Source of the DNA: Microthrixaceae bacterium
Lineage (GTDB): Bacteria; Actinomycetota; Acidimicrobiia; Acidimicrobiales; Microtrichaceae
Direction: 5' to 3'
Length of the DNA stretch: 64,000 nt
NCBI GenBank assembly: GCA_023957995.1
Contig: JAMLGK010000002.1
Span: forward strand, 310,001 to 374,000
Within the stretch, counting starts at the first letter, position 1. Each line of letters opens with the position of its first letter. Shown here piece after piece: positions 57,009 through 64,000 of this stretch. Position numbers and translations under genes: made by a program. The notes beneath the pieces are model-generated. The model ran no database searches. It was not told the origin of the DNA and worked only from the letters and a program-made list of their open reading frames with translations.

Positions 57009-57905
57009 GTGGCAGTAAGACTCGACTATGTGATGCGCGAGACCGGGTCGAACCTGGCGCGCAACTTCACCCTCACGTTTGCCGCGATCATCACCGTGGC
57101 GGTTTCGCTCACGATGGTGGCCGCCAGCTTCCTCATCGGCCAGGGCATCAACAACAGCTTCCTGGGGCTCCGCTCCGAGCAGCGCCTGTTCGTCTACATG
57201 AACCCCACCGCCACCGAGGACCAGACCGACGCGGTCTCCAAGGCGCTGGACGACTCCGGTCAGGCCGACAAGGTCGAGTTCTATGACCGGGAGCGCACCT
57301 TCGAGGAGTTCCAGACCCTCTTCCGTGACCAACCGGATCTGATCAACTCGGTCAAGCCCGAGGACCTGCCCACCAGTTTCAGGGTCAAGCCGAAGTCCAC
57401 CGACGCCGAGATCGTCTCCTCGCTCGGTGATTCGCTCGAATCCCTCGAGGGGGTGAAACAGGTCGCCTATGCAGCGGAGTACGCGCGTGACATCCAGCGC
57501 TCGGTGACCACATTGAACCGCTGGGTCCAGTTCACAGGGGTGATCCTGATAGCCGCATCGGTGTTGCTGATCTTCAACACGATCCGCACCGCGGTGTTCG
57601 CGCGCCGTCGCGAGATCGAGGTGCAGAGGCTCGTGGGTGCGCGCAACTGGTTCATCCGGATGCCGTTCATCGCGGAGGGACTCGTCCACGGCCTGTTCGG
57701 AGCGCTGCTCGCAGCCGGCGGGGCGCTGGCGTTCAACACGTTGTGGAAACGCAACTTCGTGGAACAGGTCTCCTTCGAACTGCTGAACCAGATCCGTTGG
57801 GACACGTCCGATGTGGTCATGTCGGTGATCATCGTGTTCATCGTCGGTGCCATTACCGGCGCAGCTGGTTCCGGAGTAGCGGTCAGCCGCTTCCTGCGGA
57901 TCTGA
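57009..57905 (+). CDS. ftsX: Cell-division membrane protein FtsX
   Basis: 298 residues, GTG start. One N-terminal membrane helix (about 20-42) precedes an external domain (about 50-170) that in this family contacts a hydrolase. Three further helices follow near 178-198, 220-245 and 265-290. RRREIEVQRLVGARNWFIRMPFIAEGLVHGLFGALLA in parts is the conserved FtsX/MacB coupling region. It forms an operon with ftsE. No adjacent NlpC/P60 or RipC-like hydrolase gene is visible here. Confidence 0.94.
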   Translation: MAVRLDYVMRETGSNLARNFTLTFAAIITVAVSLTMVAASFLIGQGINNSFLGLRSEQRLFVYMNPTATEDQTDAVSKALDDSGQADKVEFYDRERTFEEFQTLFRDQPDLINSVKPEDLPTSFRVKPKSTDAEIVSSLGDSLESLEGVKQVAYAAEYARDIQRSVTTLNRWVQFTGVILIAASVLLIFNTIRTAVFARRREIEVQRLVGARNWFIRMPFIAEGLVHGLFGALLAAGGALAFNTLWKRNFVEQVSFELLNQIRWDTSDVVMSVIIVFIVGAITGAAGSGVAVSRFLRI

Positions 57906-57938
57906 GTTGCCGACCGTGTGGGCCGACCGGTGCAGCGG

Positions 57939-57944
57939 TACCGT
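57939..57944 (+). promoter_or_regulatory. -10 element TACCGT for the SGNH hydrolase gene
   Basis: TACCGT lies six bases before ATG 57951. It supports this ATG over an in-frame GTG 33 bases upstream. Confidence 0.5.
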
Positions 57945-57950
57945 TCGGGC

Positions 57951-58637
57951 ATGATCGGATCGAGGTCTCCGCGGACGCTGCGGATCTGTGTACTCGCAGT
58001 GCTCGTGGCCCTGTTCGCCTCGGCGTGCCTGCCCTCGACCCCATCGTCGGGACGGGCCACTCCGGTGCGTAGGGTCCTGCTGCTCGGGGACTCGGTCACC
58101 TATGGCCTGTTCAGCACCAGCCCACGGGTGCACGAGCCTTTGTCGGCCATGTTGGCGGACCGGGGGGTCGGGTTGCACGTGACCGGATTTCCCGCCGAGA
58201 ACCCGATCTTCACCTGGCCGGGCCACCTCTCGTGGTCGTTGCGGATGCGTCACGAGATCGAGACCTGGAACCCCGACATGGTGGTCATCCAGACCATGTT
58301 GTTCACCGACGCGGACCGACCCGAACGCGTTGCCGCCTATCGGAGCGCCATCGCGGAGCTGATGGACCTGGCCAAGGCCCGTGGAGCACACGTTTACATC
58401 GTGTCGCACCACGGTGTTCCCGGTACGAGTTGGGCCCGCGAGCGCGATGTGGCGCAATCCCTGCAGGCCTCTGCTGCATCGTCTCGGGGCATCTCGACGA
58501 TTCCGTTGGACTGGTGGATGCAACGCTGTGAGGGTGGCGTGATCGGTGACGGAGTGCACCTCACCGGGGCCGGCCAACGCTGCCATGCGCTGGCGATCAC
58601 CTTCGCTGTGGACCAGCTGCGCGACACCGTGGGCTGA
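57951..58637 (+). CDS. SGNH/GDSL-type lipoprotein hydrolase
   Basis: 228 residues. A signal peptide ends at lipobox FASAC, so it is probably a membrane-anchored lipoprotein. The SGNH fold is shown by VLLLGDSVTYGLFS (block I Ser) and GDGVHLTGAGQRCHA (block V Asp and His). Substrate classes include acyl groups on glycans or lipids; with the glycan genes in this window, polysaccharide deacylation is one option (inference). It is separate from ftsX, with its own promoter. Confidence 0.85.
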   Translation: MIGSRSPRTLRICVLAVLVALFASACLPSTPSSGRATPVRRVLLLGDSVTYGLFSTSPRVHEPLSAMLADRGVGLHVTGFPAENPIFTWPGHLSWSLRMRHEIETWNPDMVVIQTMLFTDADRPERVAAYRSAIAELMDLAKARGAHVYIVSHHGVPGTSWARERDVAQSLQASAASSRGISTIPLDWWMQRCEGGVIGDGVHLTGAGQRCHALAITFAVDQLRDTVG

Positions 58638-58688
58638 CCGTCCCAACTCCCGGGTGCGCACCGGGCCCGCAGGTGAAACAATCGAGTC

Positions 58689-59267
58689 ATGGTCGCAGTC
58701 AACTCGACGATGCTCGAGCTCGGCACCGAGGCTCCGTCGTTCGAACTGCCGGATCCAGCCGGTGCGTTGGTTGCGTTGGAGGCTGTCGCCGACGGAAACC
58801 CGGTCCTGGTCGCGTTCGTGTGCAACCACTGCCCGTACGTCCGCCACATCGGCCCGACCTTCGGTCGGGTGGCCGACCAGCTCGCTTCTATGGGAGTCGC
58901 CACCGTCGGAGTCAACAGCAACGACATCGAGCACTACCCCGAGGATGCTCCCGAGGAGATGGCCGTCACCGCGGAGCGCTGGGGCTGGAGATTTCCCTAC
59001 CTGTTGGACGAGGAGCAGACGGTCGCCAAGGCCTACAGGGCAGCCTGCACCCCGGATCTGTTCCTCTTCGACGCCGACCTGAGACTTGCCTACCGGGGGC
59101 AGTTCGATTCGTCCCGACCCCGCAACGACCTGCCGATCGACGGTGCCGACATCCGGATGGCAGCCCGCGCGGTGGTGGCCGGTGAACCGGTGCCCGAACC
59201 ACAGGTCCCCTCGATCGGCTGCAACATCAAGTGGCGCGACGGCAACGAACCCGATTGGTTCGGGTGA
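58689..59267 (+). CDS. Thioredoxin-family peroxiredoxin-like protein
   Basis: 192 residues. A thioredoxin fold of the AhpC/TSA-redoxin type: PSFELPDPAGALVAL, VLVAFVCNHCPYVRHI with a CNHC active site, VGVNSNDIEHYPEDAPE and TPDLFLFDADLRLAYRG. No signal peptide is evident, so it is likely cytosolic. Such CNHCPY proteins are common, with poorly known partners. It may be part of general thiol homeostasis. Confidence 0.85.
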   Translation: MVAVNSTMLELGTEAPSFELPDPAGALVALEAVADGNPVLVAFVCNHCPYVRHIGPTFGRVADQLASMGVATVGVNSNDIEHYPEDAPEEMAVTAERWGWRFPYLLDEEQTVAKAYRAACTPDLFLFDADLRLAYRGQFDSSRPRNDLPIDGADIRMAARAVVAGEPVPEPQVPSIGCNIKWRDGNEPDWFG

Positions 59268-59318
59268 TCCGGCGGAGGTGTCGCGGCTCCGCAGGGATGG
59301 GTTCCCACTACCAGCGTG

Positions 59319-60068
59319 TCAGCTCCCCGTGAGGGTGACCTCCCAGAGCTGCGTCGGCGACTGCGGGAACAGGTAGCGGACCAAGCGGTCGGACTCGTCG
59401 AGCCAGAACTCGGCGGCGTCGTCGTAGTTCCCGCCTTCGTAGCTGCATCGCCGCAAGGGTCCGGGCTCCAACTCCGCGGCGTTTCGGGTCTGCACCGTGG
59501 GGGAGAGCAGCGTGTCGACGACGTCGGGGTCGAGGGCCGGAACGATCACGGTCCCGTGGCCACCCGCTCCGATGAGTGCTGCGATCGCGGGTCCCTGGAA
59601 CACCCTGAGGAGCGGTGACAGCACCGACGCGGGTGGAGATGGCGGTCCCGGGGCGTCGCTGGGCAGCGGCCCGCAACGGACGGGCTCTGATGTCGCCGCC
59701 ACGCCGGGAGCCGGCTCAGCAGTGACCTCGAGGGACCCGTCGACGATCGTGTAGAGGCACCGGCGGTTGGCTCCGGAATCGTCCCGGTAGGACAACTCGC
59801 ACCGGGCATTGCGTGTGTCCCCGAGTTCGACGGAGACCCGCAGCTGGACCCCACCCGGTGCGGTGCGTTCGGACTGCACGTACACGGCCGGTCGGCGTGT
59901 TCCGTCGTCGTGTCCGAGTCGGCCACCGGGGGACCCGTGGGACACCTCGAAGGTCTCGTGTACTGCGGTGGGTTCGCCGTTGCAGCGGTACAGGTACTCC
60001 CCGTTTCCCGCGGTCGGGATCGGGAGCGTCACAAGGCCTACAGCTGCCGATGATGGGGTTGGTTCCAC
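59319..60068 (-). CDS. Hypothetical protein
   Basis: 249 residues with no family I recognise. No signal peptide or membrane helix is clear, though the N-terminus is mildly hydrophobic. It contains about seven cysteines, several in short C-x-n-C contexts (YRCNG, ARCEL, RRCLY, VRCGPL, RRCSYEG), hinting at disulfides and secretion by an unrecognised route. The C-terminal FWLDESDRLVRYLFPQSPTQLWEVTL resembles the ends of small beta-sheet proteins that bind ligands. GTG 60068 is chosen because TAGGCT lies seven bases upstream. It is convergent with the thioredoxin-like gene. Confidence 0.6.
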   Translation of the reverse strand: MEPTPSSAAVGLVTLPIPTAGNGEYLYRCNGEPTAVHETFEVSHGSPGGRLGHDDGTRRPAVYVQSERTAPGGVQLRVSVELGDTRNARCELSYRDDSGANRRCLYTIVDGSLEVTAEPAPGVAATSEPVRCGPLPSDAPGPPSPPASVLSPLLRVFQGPAIAALIGAGGHGTVIVPALDPDVVDTLLSPTVQTRNAAELEPGPLRRCSYEGGNYDDAAEFWLDESDRLVRYLFPQSPTQLWEVTLTGS

Positions 60069-60075
60069 GGGGCGA

Positions 60076-60081
60076 AGCCTA
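60076..60081 (-). promoter_or_regulatory. -10 element TAGGCT for the hypothetical gene
   Basis: TAGGCT on the minus strand lies seven bases before GTG 60068. It is 20 bases from the oppositely directed -10 of the lipoprotein gene. Confidence 0.45.
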
Positions 60082-60101
60082 GGCACCGATGGCCGTCCGC
60101 C

Positions 60102-60107
60102 TACCCT
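60102..60107 (+). promoter_or_regulatory. -10 element TACCCT for the small lipoprotein gene
   Basis: TACCCT lies six bases before ATG 60114. It excludes the GTG at 60108, which it touches. Confidence 0.5.
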
Positions 60108-60113
60108 GTGTGG

Positions 60114-60665
60114 ATGAAGCCGCCAGCCGCCAGGTCCGTCATGACAACACTCGGGGTGGCCCTGATCGCCGGAATCGGGTTGGTGGGCTGTTCCTCGGGC
60201 GGTGACGAGCCCGTCGACTTCGTCGGGGCGCCCGTCGAGGGCACTGCGGGCGATCTGTCGGAGGTGGACCGACGGGTACTGGACGAGAGCGTCGCACCCG
60301 GACACGGTGACCTGGTCGCCGCAGCGGCCGACGATCCGGAGGTCTGCGGTGCGCTGGCGGGTGCGGTGGAGGCATCGAAGGCCCTCGACGCGGCCTCCGG
60401 TGAGGAACTGGTGGCACTGCTCGCTCCATCCCAGGCACCCATGGACAAGGCTGCCACGGTGTTGAGCGCCAAGGGATTCACGCTGACCGCGGAACACTAT
60501 GGCCGCTACCGCGACGCCCTGGCTGCCACCGAGGGCGACATCGACATGTCGGACCAGGCCAGCAGGGACCGGGCAAACCAGCGGTTCGAACAGGTTCAGG
60601 CACTGGGCGCCGGCTCCACGGCGACCGAACTCGGTGGCCTGGCCGTGGTGTGCGGGGTCTCCTGA
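60114..60665 (+). CDS. Small lipoprotein of unknown function
   Basis: 183 residues. The signal peptide ends with lipobox LVGC followed by SSGGDE, typical of a lipidated, surface-retained protein. The mature part is mostly helical with Ala/Asp/Glu-rich segments and two cysteines (PEVCGAL and VVCGVS), which may form a disulfide. No domain is recognised. It is divergent from the hypothetical gene and followed 63 bases later by the amidohydrolase gene, which has its own -10. Confidence 0.75.
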   Translation: MKPPAARSVMTTLGVALIAGIGLVGCSSGGDEPVDFVGAPVEGTAGDLSEVDRRVLDESVAPGHGDLVAAAADDPEVCGALAGAVEASKALDAASGEELVALLAPSQAPMDKAATVLSAKGFTLTAEHYGRYRDALAATEGDIDMSDQASRDRANQRFEQVQALGAGSTATELGGLAVVCGVS

Positions 60666-60715
60666 CAGACCGGATCGATCGGAGCGCATCCCGGACCGCC
60701 GCAGATGGTGGTGGG

Positions 60716-60721
60716 TAGCCT
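60716..60721 (+). promoter_or_regulatory. -10 element TAGCCT for the amidohydrolase gene
   Basis: TAGCCT lies seven bases before ATG 60729, favouring this start over GTG/ATG codons further upstream. Confidence 0.5.
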
Positions 60722-60728
60722 TGCGCTG

Positions 60729-62351
60729 ATGGACCCAGCTGATCTGATCCTCACCGGGGGTCCAGTGGAACCGATCATCGGCGACCGCGCCCAAGCGGTC
60801 GCAGTCGGCGGGGGAAACGTCCTCGCAGTGGGGTCCATCGAGGACGTGATGGGTCACCGGGTGGCGTCCACCGAGGTGGTCGACCTCGGTGGCAACACCC
60901 TGGTTCCGGGTCTGATCGAGCCCCATACCCACCCCGATCTGTGCGGACAGCTCTACTCCTGGGTGGACGTGTCCGGGTTCACCCACGGCGACGTCTCAGG
61001 CGTGAAGTCGGCGCTTGCCGCGGCCGTGAGCAGAGCGGCTGCCGGTGAATGGGTCTACGCATTCGGGCTCGACTTCATGCTGACGTCCAACCTCGGCAAT
61101 TGGGATCGCGACCGGCTGGACGCCCTGGCCCCGCACAACCCGGTCGTGATCATGATCCAGTCGATGCACACGGTGTTCGCCAATTCCGCCGCGCTCGAAG
61201 GTGCGGGGCTGGATGACGCAACGCCCGATCCGGGTGGCGGTGGCGTGTACGTGCGCGACGGTGCGGGTCGTCTGACCGGACGGGTGGAGGAGCTTCCGGC
61301 GATCCTTCCGCTGATGGTCCACGGCGCGCCGGGTCCGGGCGAACTCGAAGCACTGCTGGTCGAGCAGTACCGGCGGTATGCCGAGGTCGGAATCACCACG
61401 GTGGGTATGGCCGGTACGTTCCTGGGCGGAGGCGATTTCGCGCAGTACCGCTCGCTGGCCGCGAGCGGGGAGGTGCCGCTCCGTCTGGTGGCCTACATGC
61501 GCCACGAGGAGGCCCTCGACACGCACTGGAGCCCCGATGACCCCGACGGGGACCTCTTCAGGGTGGCGGGAGTGAAGCTCTGGTACGACGGATCGCCGTA
61601 CACCGGAACGATGCTCCTGGACGACCCGTACCTCGAGAGCGACCTCTGCTGTTGCACCCTCGGCATCGCTGCGGGTTCCACCGGACGCCCCAACTTCGAC
61701 CCCGCCGACCTGGAGGAACTCCTGGGGGAGTTGAACTCGGCTGGTTGGCAGGTGATGACCCATGCCCAGGGTGACCGTGCGTGCCGCGAGACCCTGGATC
61801 TGTATTCGCGGGTGCTGGCCGGTAGGCCGGCGGGGGAGCAGCACCGTTGGCGCCTCGAGCACTGCGCTCTCATCACCGACGACGATCTGCGACGGGCTGC
61901 CGGGTTGGGGGTGTCCCCCAGCTTCCATGTCGACCACGTGCGTTGGTACGGCCCGGAGCTCCGGGACTCGATCATCGGCGCCGAGCGAGCGGAGCGGTTG
62001 ATGCCGATCCGGAGCGCGATCGACCACGGTCATCGTCCGAGCCTGCACGCCGATTCACCGATGTATCCGCCCGGACCGCTGCGACTGGCGGGCACCGCTG
62101 CTGCTCGACTGACGCGGACCGGTGAGTCGCTGGGTGCCGATCAGGCCATATCGGTGCGCGAGGCGATCCGTGCGGTGACCATCGACGCGGCCTGGCAGTT
62201 GGGAATCGATGAGGATGTCGGATCCATCGAGGTCGGAAAGCGCGCCGACTTCACGGTCCTGGAACGCAATCCGCTGGAGACGCCGGCCGCCGAGCTCGAG
62301 TCGGTCGCTGTGGTCGGCACCTGGCTGGCCGGGAGTCCGACTCTGGCCTGA
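60729..62351 (+). CDS. Amidohydrolase family protein, YtcJ-like
   Basis: 540 residues. The metal-dependent hydrolase fold is shown by GNTLVPGLIEPHTHPD (HxH metal motif), VKLWYDGSPYTGTMLL, WQVMTHAQGDRAC, RLEHCALI and LHADSPMYPP. The C-terminal VREAIRAVTIDAAWQLGIDEDVGSIEVGKRADFTVLERNPL is the usual closing strand set of amidohydrolase family 3. YtcJ-type members hydrolyse amide or related bonds, with mostly unknown substrates. It is monocistronic as far as seen, with ssrA next on the same strand. Confidence 0.87.
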   Translation: MDPADLILTGGPVEPIIGDRAQAVAVGGGNVLAVGSIEDVMGHRVASTEVVDLGGNTLVPGLIEPHTHPDLCGQLYSWVDVSGFTHGDVSGVKSALAAAVSRAAAGEWVYAFGLDFMLTSNLGNWDRDRLDALAPHNPVVIMIQSMHTVFANSAALEGAGLDDATPDPGGGGVYVRDGAGRLTGRVEELPAILPLMVHGAPGPGELEALLVEQYRRYAEVGITTVGMAGTFLGGGDFAQYRSLAASGEVPLRLVAYMRHEEALDTHWSPDDPDGDLFRVAGVKLWYDGSPYTGTMLLDDPYLESDLCCCTLGIAAGSTGRPNFDPADLEELLGELNSAGWQVMTHAQGDRACRETLDLYSRVLAGRPAGEQHRWRLEHCALITDDDLRRAAGLGVSPSFHVDHVRWYGPELRDSIIGAERAERLMPIRSAIDHGHRPSLHADSPMYPPGPLRLAGTAAARLTRTGESLGADQAISVREAIRAVTIDAAWQLGIDEDVGSIEVGKRADFTVLERNPLETPAAELESVAVVGTWLAGSPTLA

Positions 62352-62445
62352 GTCCGATGGCGCAGCCCTGCGTCGGGGCCAGGTGGGCAAAGCGATCGCG
62401 ACTTGTCCTACCGCTGCGGTACGGTGGGCCGACAAACATAGTGAC

Positions 62446-62844
62446 GGGGCTGACTGGTTTCGACGTTGGGATCTGGAAGTCACGCTTGCGACCCGAGTTG
62501 TCTCAGACTCGTTAAACGGGGGCACCAAATGAACCGCCGATGAGCAGTTCGCTCTCGCAGCCTGATCTGATCAGTCTGTAGAAGAGTCATCGTGACCAGA
62601 AATGGCGCACGGGGCCTGATCCTCACAGCCCGGCAACAGAAGTGAGGGTGGACCGCAGGGAAAGACCGCTGACAGCCGGCAAAGACCGCTGACATCGGGG
62701 AAAGACCCGGCAGTTGAGAAAGTCCTCTCGTAGGGCCGATCAGCCGACCCGCCGGTGCCACGGCTGTAAGTGGCAGAGTCGGGAATGGTCGTAGCGGGTG
62801 TGCCAACCACCTGGCGGACGGGGGTTCGATTCCCCCCAGCTCCA
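62446..62844 (+). ncRNA. ssrA: Transfer-messenger RNA
   Basis: One-piece tmRNA of 399 bases. The 5' end GGGGCTGACTGGTTTCGACG and 3' end with a T-arm (GGTTCGATTCC) and CAGCTCC pair as the acceptor stem GGGGCUG/CAGCUCC. The discriminator A is at 62844 and the CCA is not encoded (CTC follows). The tag reading frame ends FALAA-TGA (stop 62563-62565). The resume codon is most likely GCC at 62536, nucleotide 91, giving the tag ADEQFALAA. A TGA (62530-62532) lies in the same frame two codons before the resume site. The pseudoknot region holds a repeated AAAGACCGCTGACA. TACGGT at 62420-62425 is a possible -10. Confidence 0.95.
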
Positions 62845-62883
62845 CTCGAGGGTGTTCACGAAACACCCCACGACATGTTCACG

Positions 62884-62917
62884 AAACCCCGGCCACAGCG
62901 CGGTGGGCCGGGGTTTT
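62884..62917 (+). terminator. Rho-independent terminator of ssrA
   Basis: AAACCCCGGCC (62884-62894) pairs perfectly with GGCCGGGGTTT (62906-62916) and is followed by one more T. A smaller hairpin GGGTGTT/AACACCC (62850-62868) lies between it and the RNA 3' end. Confidence 0.8.
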
Positions 62918-62979
62918 GCGTGCATCGGGGCGCTTCGGGGCCCTTGGGTGGCGCTTTGGTGGTGCCGCTACACACGACA

Positions 62980-63016
62980 GCGCCCCGGTGAGCACTCGTG
63001 TGCTCTGCCGGGGCGC
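62980..63016. terminator. Long GC-rich hairpin after the transposase-like gene
   Basis: Arms GCGCCCCGG and CCGGGGCGC plus an inner GAGCAC/GTGCTC pair form a 15-bp stem with a small asymmetric bulge and a 4-base loop. It lies 31 bases past the stop of the transposase-like gene, so it could be its terminator or part of the element's end. The remaining bases from 62918 to 63047 show no gene. Confidence 0.5.
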
Positions 63017-63047
63017 GTTGGGTCAGCTTCTGGATGGCAGCTTTGGG

Positions 63048-64000
63048 TCAGTTCGGCTCGGCGGGTGGGTCTGTCCCGGTGTGCGCCTGTGAGCTCTCTG
63101 GTGATGACTCGGCGGGTTCTTGTGGTGTTCCGCCGGCGGCGCTGCAGCTGCTCGTATCGGCGGTGGTGTTTCGCCATTTGGCTGTGAGGTGAAGGTTCAC
63201 GGTCACTGTGATCGCTGTGAGCATCACCAGGACTTTGGCTCGGCCTCTGACGGCGAAGGTGCCTCGTCGGAGTCCGCCGATCGACGGGGAGCTCATGAGG
63301 CCGAAGGCGGACTCGACGAGGGAGCGTCGTCCGTAGTCCTTGGCCCACTTCGTGGTGCCCCACGGGTGGCGTTGGCGGAGTTTCGGTTGGGCGGTGTCGT
63401 CAACTGCGATGGTGCGCTGCACACATGCTGTCGGTGCGTCGGCGAGCCTGGGTGGGTTCAGCACGACCGGGACTTCTGGTGGTGCTGCCATCGAGTGTGC
63501 CTTGTGTGGGCAGCGGAGCTGTCCTGCTTCGGCGGGGCATTCGTAGCGCTCACATGCGGTGCCGGTGCGTGGTGATGTGCTCCAGCCCTTGGTGCGTCGC
63601 ATCGCATAGCGGGAACGTTCTTCGATGTCGGCGGCGAACTGTTCACGTTCCTGCCGGGTTGCATCGATGGGTGGCGCTTCGATGACTTCGAGTCGTTGAG
63701 GGATGGCGGGGCAATGCGGGGTGCCGTCGATCATGGCGATGCCGTGGTGATCTACCCGGCCTCGCTCCGCTGCGTGCATGTCGAGTACCTGCTCGATGCC
63801 TCGGGCTCGGAGTTCGTTCGCCCATGTTTGCTCGGTCTTGTAGGAGAATCCTCGGTCGACGATCACCTTGTTGACCGGCGTACCGGTCTCGACGATCGCA
63901 TCGATCGCTGCGATCGTGGTGGGCGCTTCCGATGAGCTCGCACTGCGCAGTTCGATCCGTCCGATGAGTGCGGGGTGGTCCTTGGCAGAAACCCCGATCG
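63048..64000 (-). CDS. Transposase-like protein (N-terminus beyond the window)
   Basis: The frame is open to the right edge and ends at 63048; at least 316 residues are visible. VNKVIVDRGFSYKT and LRARGIEQVLDMH provide a DDE-type core with an Asp, and YGRRSLVESAFGLMSSP with a conserved Glu, followed by RGTFAVRGRAKVLVMLTAITVTVNLHL, resembles C-terminal ends of DDE transposases. A cysteine-rich patch (ACERYECPAEAGQLRCPHK) lies between them. The Ser/Thr/Glu-rich tail may be non-catalytic. I cannot assign an IS family without the N-terminus. It faces ssrA, 204 bases away, and may mark an element inserted near the tmRNA gene. Confidence 0.7.
   Translation of the reverse strand, partial: IGVSAKDHPALIGRIELRSASSSEAPTTIAAIDAIVETGTPVNKVIVDRGFSYKTEQTWANELRARGIEQVLDMHAAERGRVDHHGIAMIDGTPHCPAIPQRLEVIEAPPIDATRQEREQFAADIEERSRYAMRRTKGWSTSPRTGTACERYECPAEAGQLRCPHKAHSMAAPPEVPVVLNPPRLADAPTACVQRTIAVDDTAQPKLRQRHPWGTTKWAKDYGRRSLVESAFGLMSSPSIGGLRRGTFAVRGRAKVLVMLTAITVTVNLHLTAKWRNTTADTSSCSAAGGTPQEPAESSPESSQAHTGTDPPAEPN

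Noticed and set aside
62522..62581. Alternative tmRNA tag frame starting at GCA 62522.
   Set aside because: It ends at TAG after QPDLISL and does not give the ALAA degradation signal, while the neighbouring frame does.
62980..63016. Hairpin as terminal inverted repeat of an insertion sequence.
   Set aside because: Only one end of the element is in the window, so a matching inverted repeat cannot be shown; it is listed only as a hairpin.

Overview
This is a chromosomal window from a high-GC actinobacterium, most likely a member of the Acidimicrobiia (inference). Three things support this: coenzyme F420 biosynthesis genes with an F420-type luciferase-like oxidoreductase; actinobacterial families such as DUF3499, DUF5719 and LytR-CpsA-Psr; and a gene order that, from memory, follows Mycobacterium tuberculosis from lpdA through accA3, birA, lcp, manC, fbiAB, the DUF3499 gene, manB, the PGI/PMI-like gene, sahH, secA1, prfB and ftsEX to ssrA. 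Neither whiB2 nor smpB was found in the window. About 20 genes carry a TANNNT -10 hexamer 6-10 bases before an ATG or GTG and no clear Shine-Dalgarno sequence, so leaderless transcription looks common. Where leaders exist (ahcY, ahpC, ahpF, the zinc-ribbon gene, the peptidoglycan-binding lipoprotein), a Shine-Dalgarno-like sequence is visible.

Region by region: 1-4.7 kb holds the end of a glycosyltransferase, a secreted peptidoglycan-recognition amidase with a His/Asp/Glu tandem repeat, and two GT2-type glycosyltransferases. 4.7-13.7 kb holds an LpdA-like flavoprotein lacking one redox cysteine, UDP-glucose dehydrogenase, a biotin-dependent acyl-CoA carboxylase alpha chain divergent from its biotin ligase, PabC/PabB for folate, and a LytR-CpsA-Psr ligase. 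13.7-26 kb is a sugar-nucleotide and glycosyltransferase block: GDP-fucose synthase, three GT4 enzymes, a mannose-1-phosphate guanylyltransferase-like protein, a GalE-like epimerase, CofE and CofD, GDP-mannose dehydratase and a GDP-6-deoxymannose reductase. 26-42.8 kb holds a giant GT2-membrane protein, DUF5719, a thioredoxin-like protein, FtsH, DUF3499, a CPBP protease, a zinc ribbon protein, a macrodomain protein, a 964-residue membrane protein, a GtrA-GT2 fusion, phosphomannomutase, a Trm112-like protein and a PGI/PMI isomerase. Together these can make mannose-1-phosphate, GDP-mannose, GDP-fucose and GDP-rhamnose and assemble surface glycans.

42.8-52 kb holds a peptidoglycan-binding lipoprotein, an alpha/beta hydrolase, S-adenosylhomocysteinase, an F420-type oxidoreductase, then a peroxide-defence locus ahpC-ahpF-oxyR. 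OxyR keeps Cys199 and Cys208, and an OxyR-like operator lies just upstream of the ahpC promoter. 52-58 kb is housekeeping: secA, prfB, ftsE, ftsX. 58-62.4 kb carries small secreted or redox proteins and an amidohydrolase. 62.4-62.9 kb is tmRNA (ssrA) with a terminator. The window ends inside a transposase-like gene pointing toward ssrA.

No wholly new system is proven here. The best leads are the OxyR operator with its phased repeats, a short tmRNA tag, a perfect TetR-type palindrome before an SDR gene, stop codons that double as -10 elements, and the conserved but uncharacterised membrane glycosylation block at 26-40 kb.
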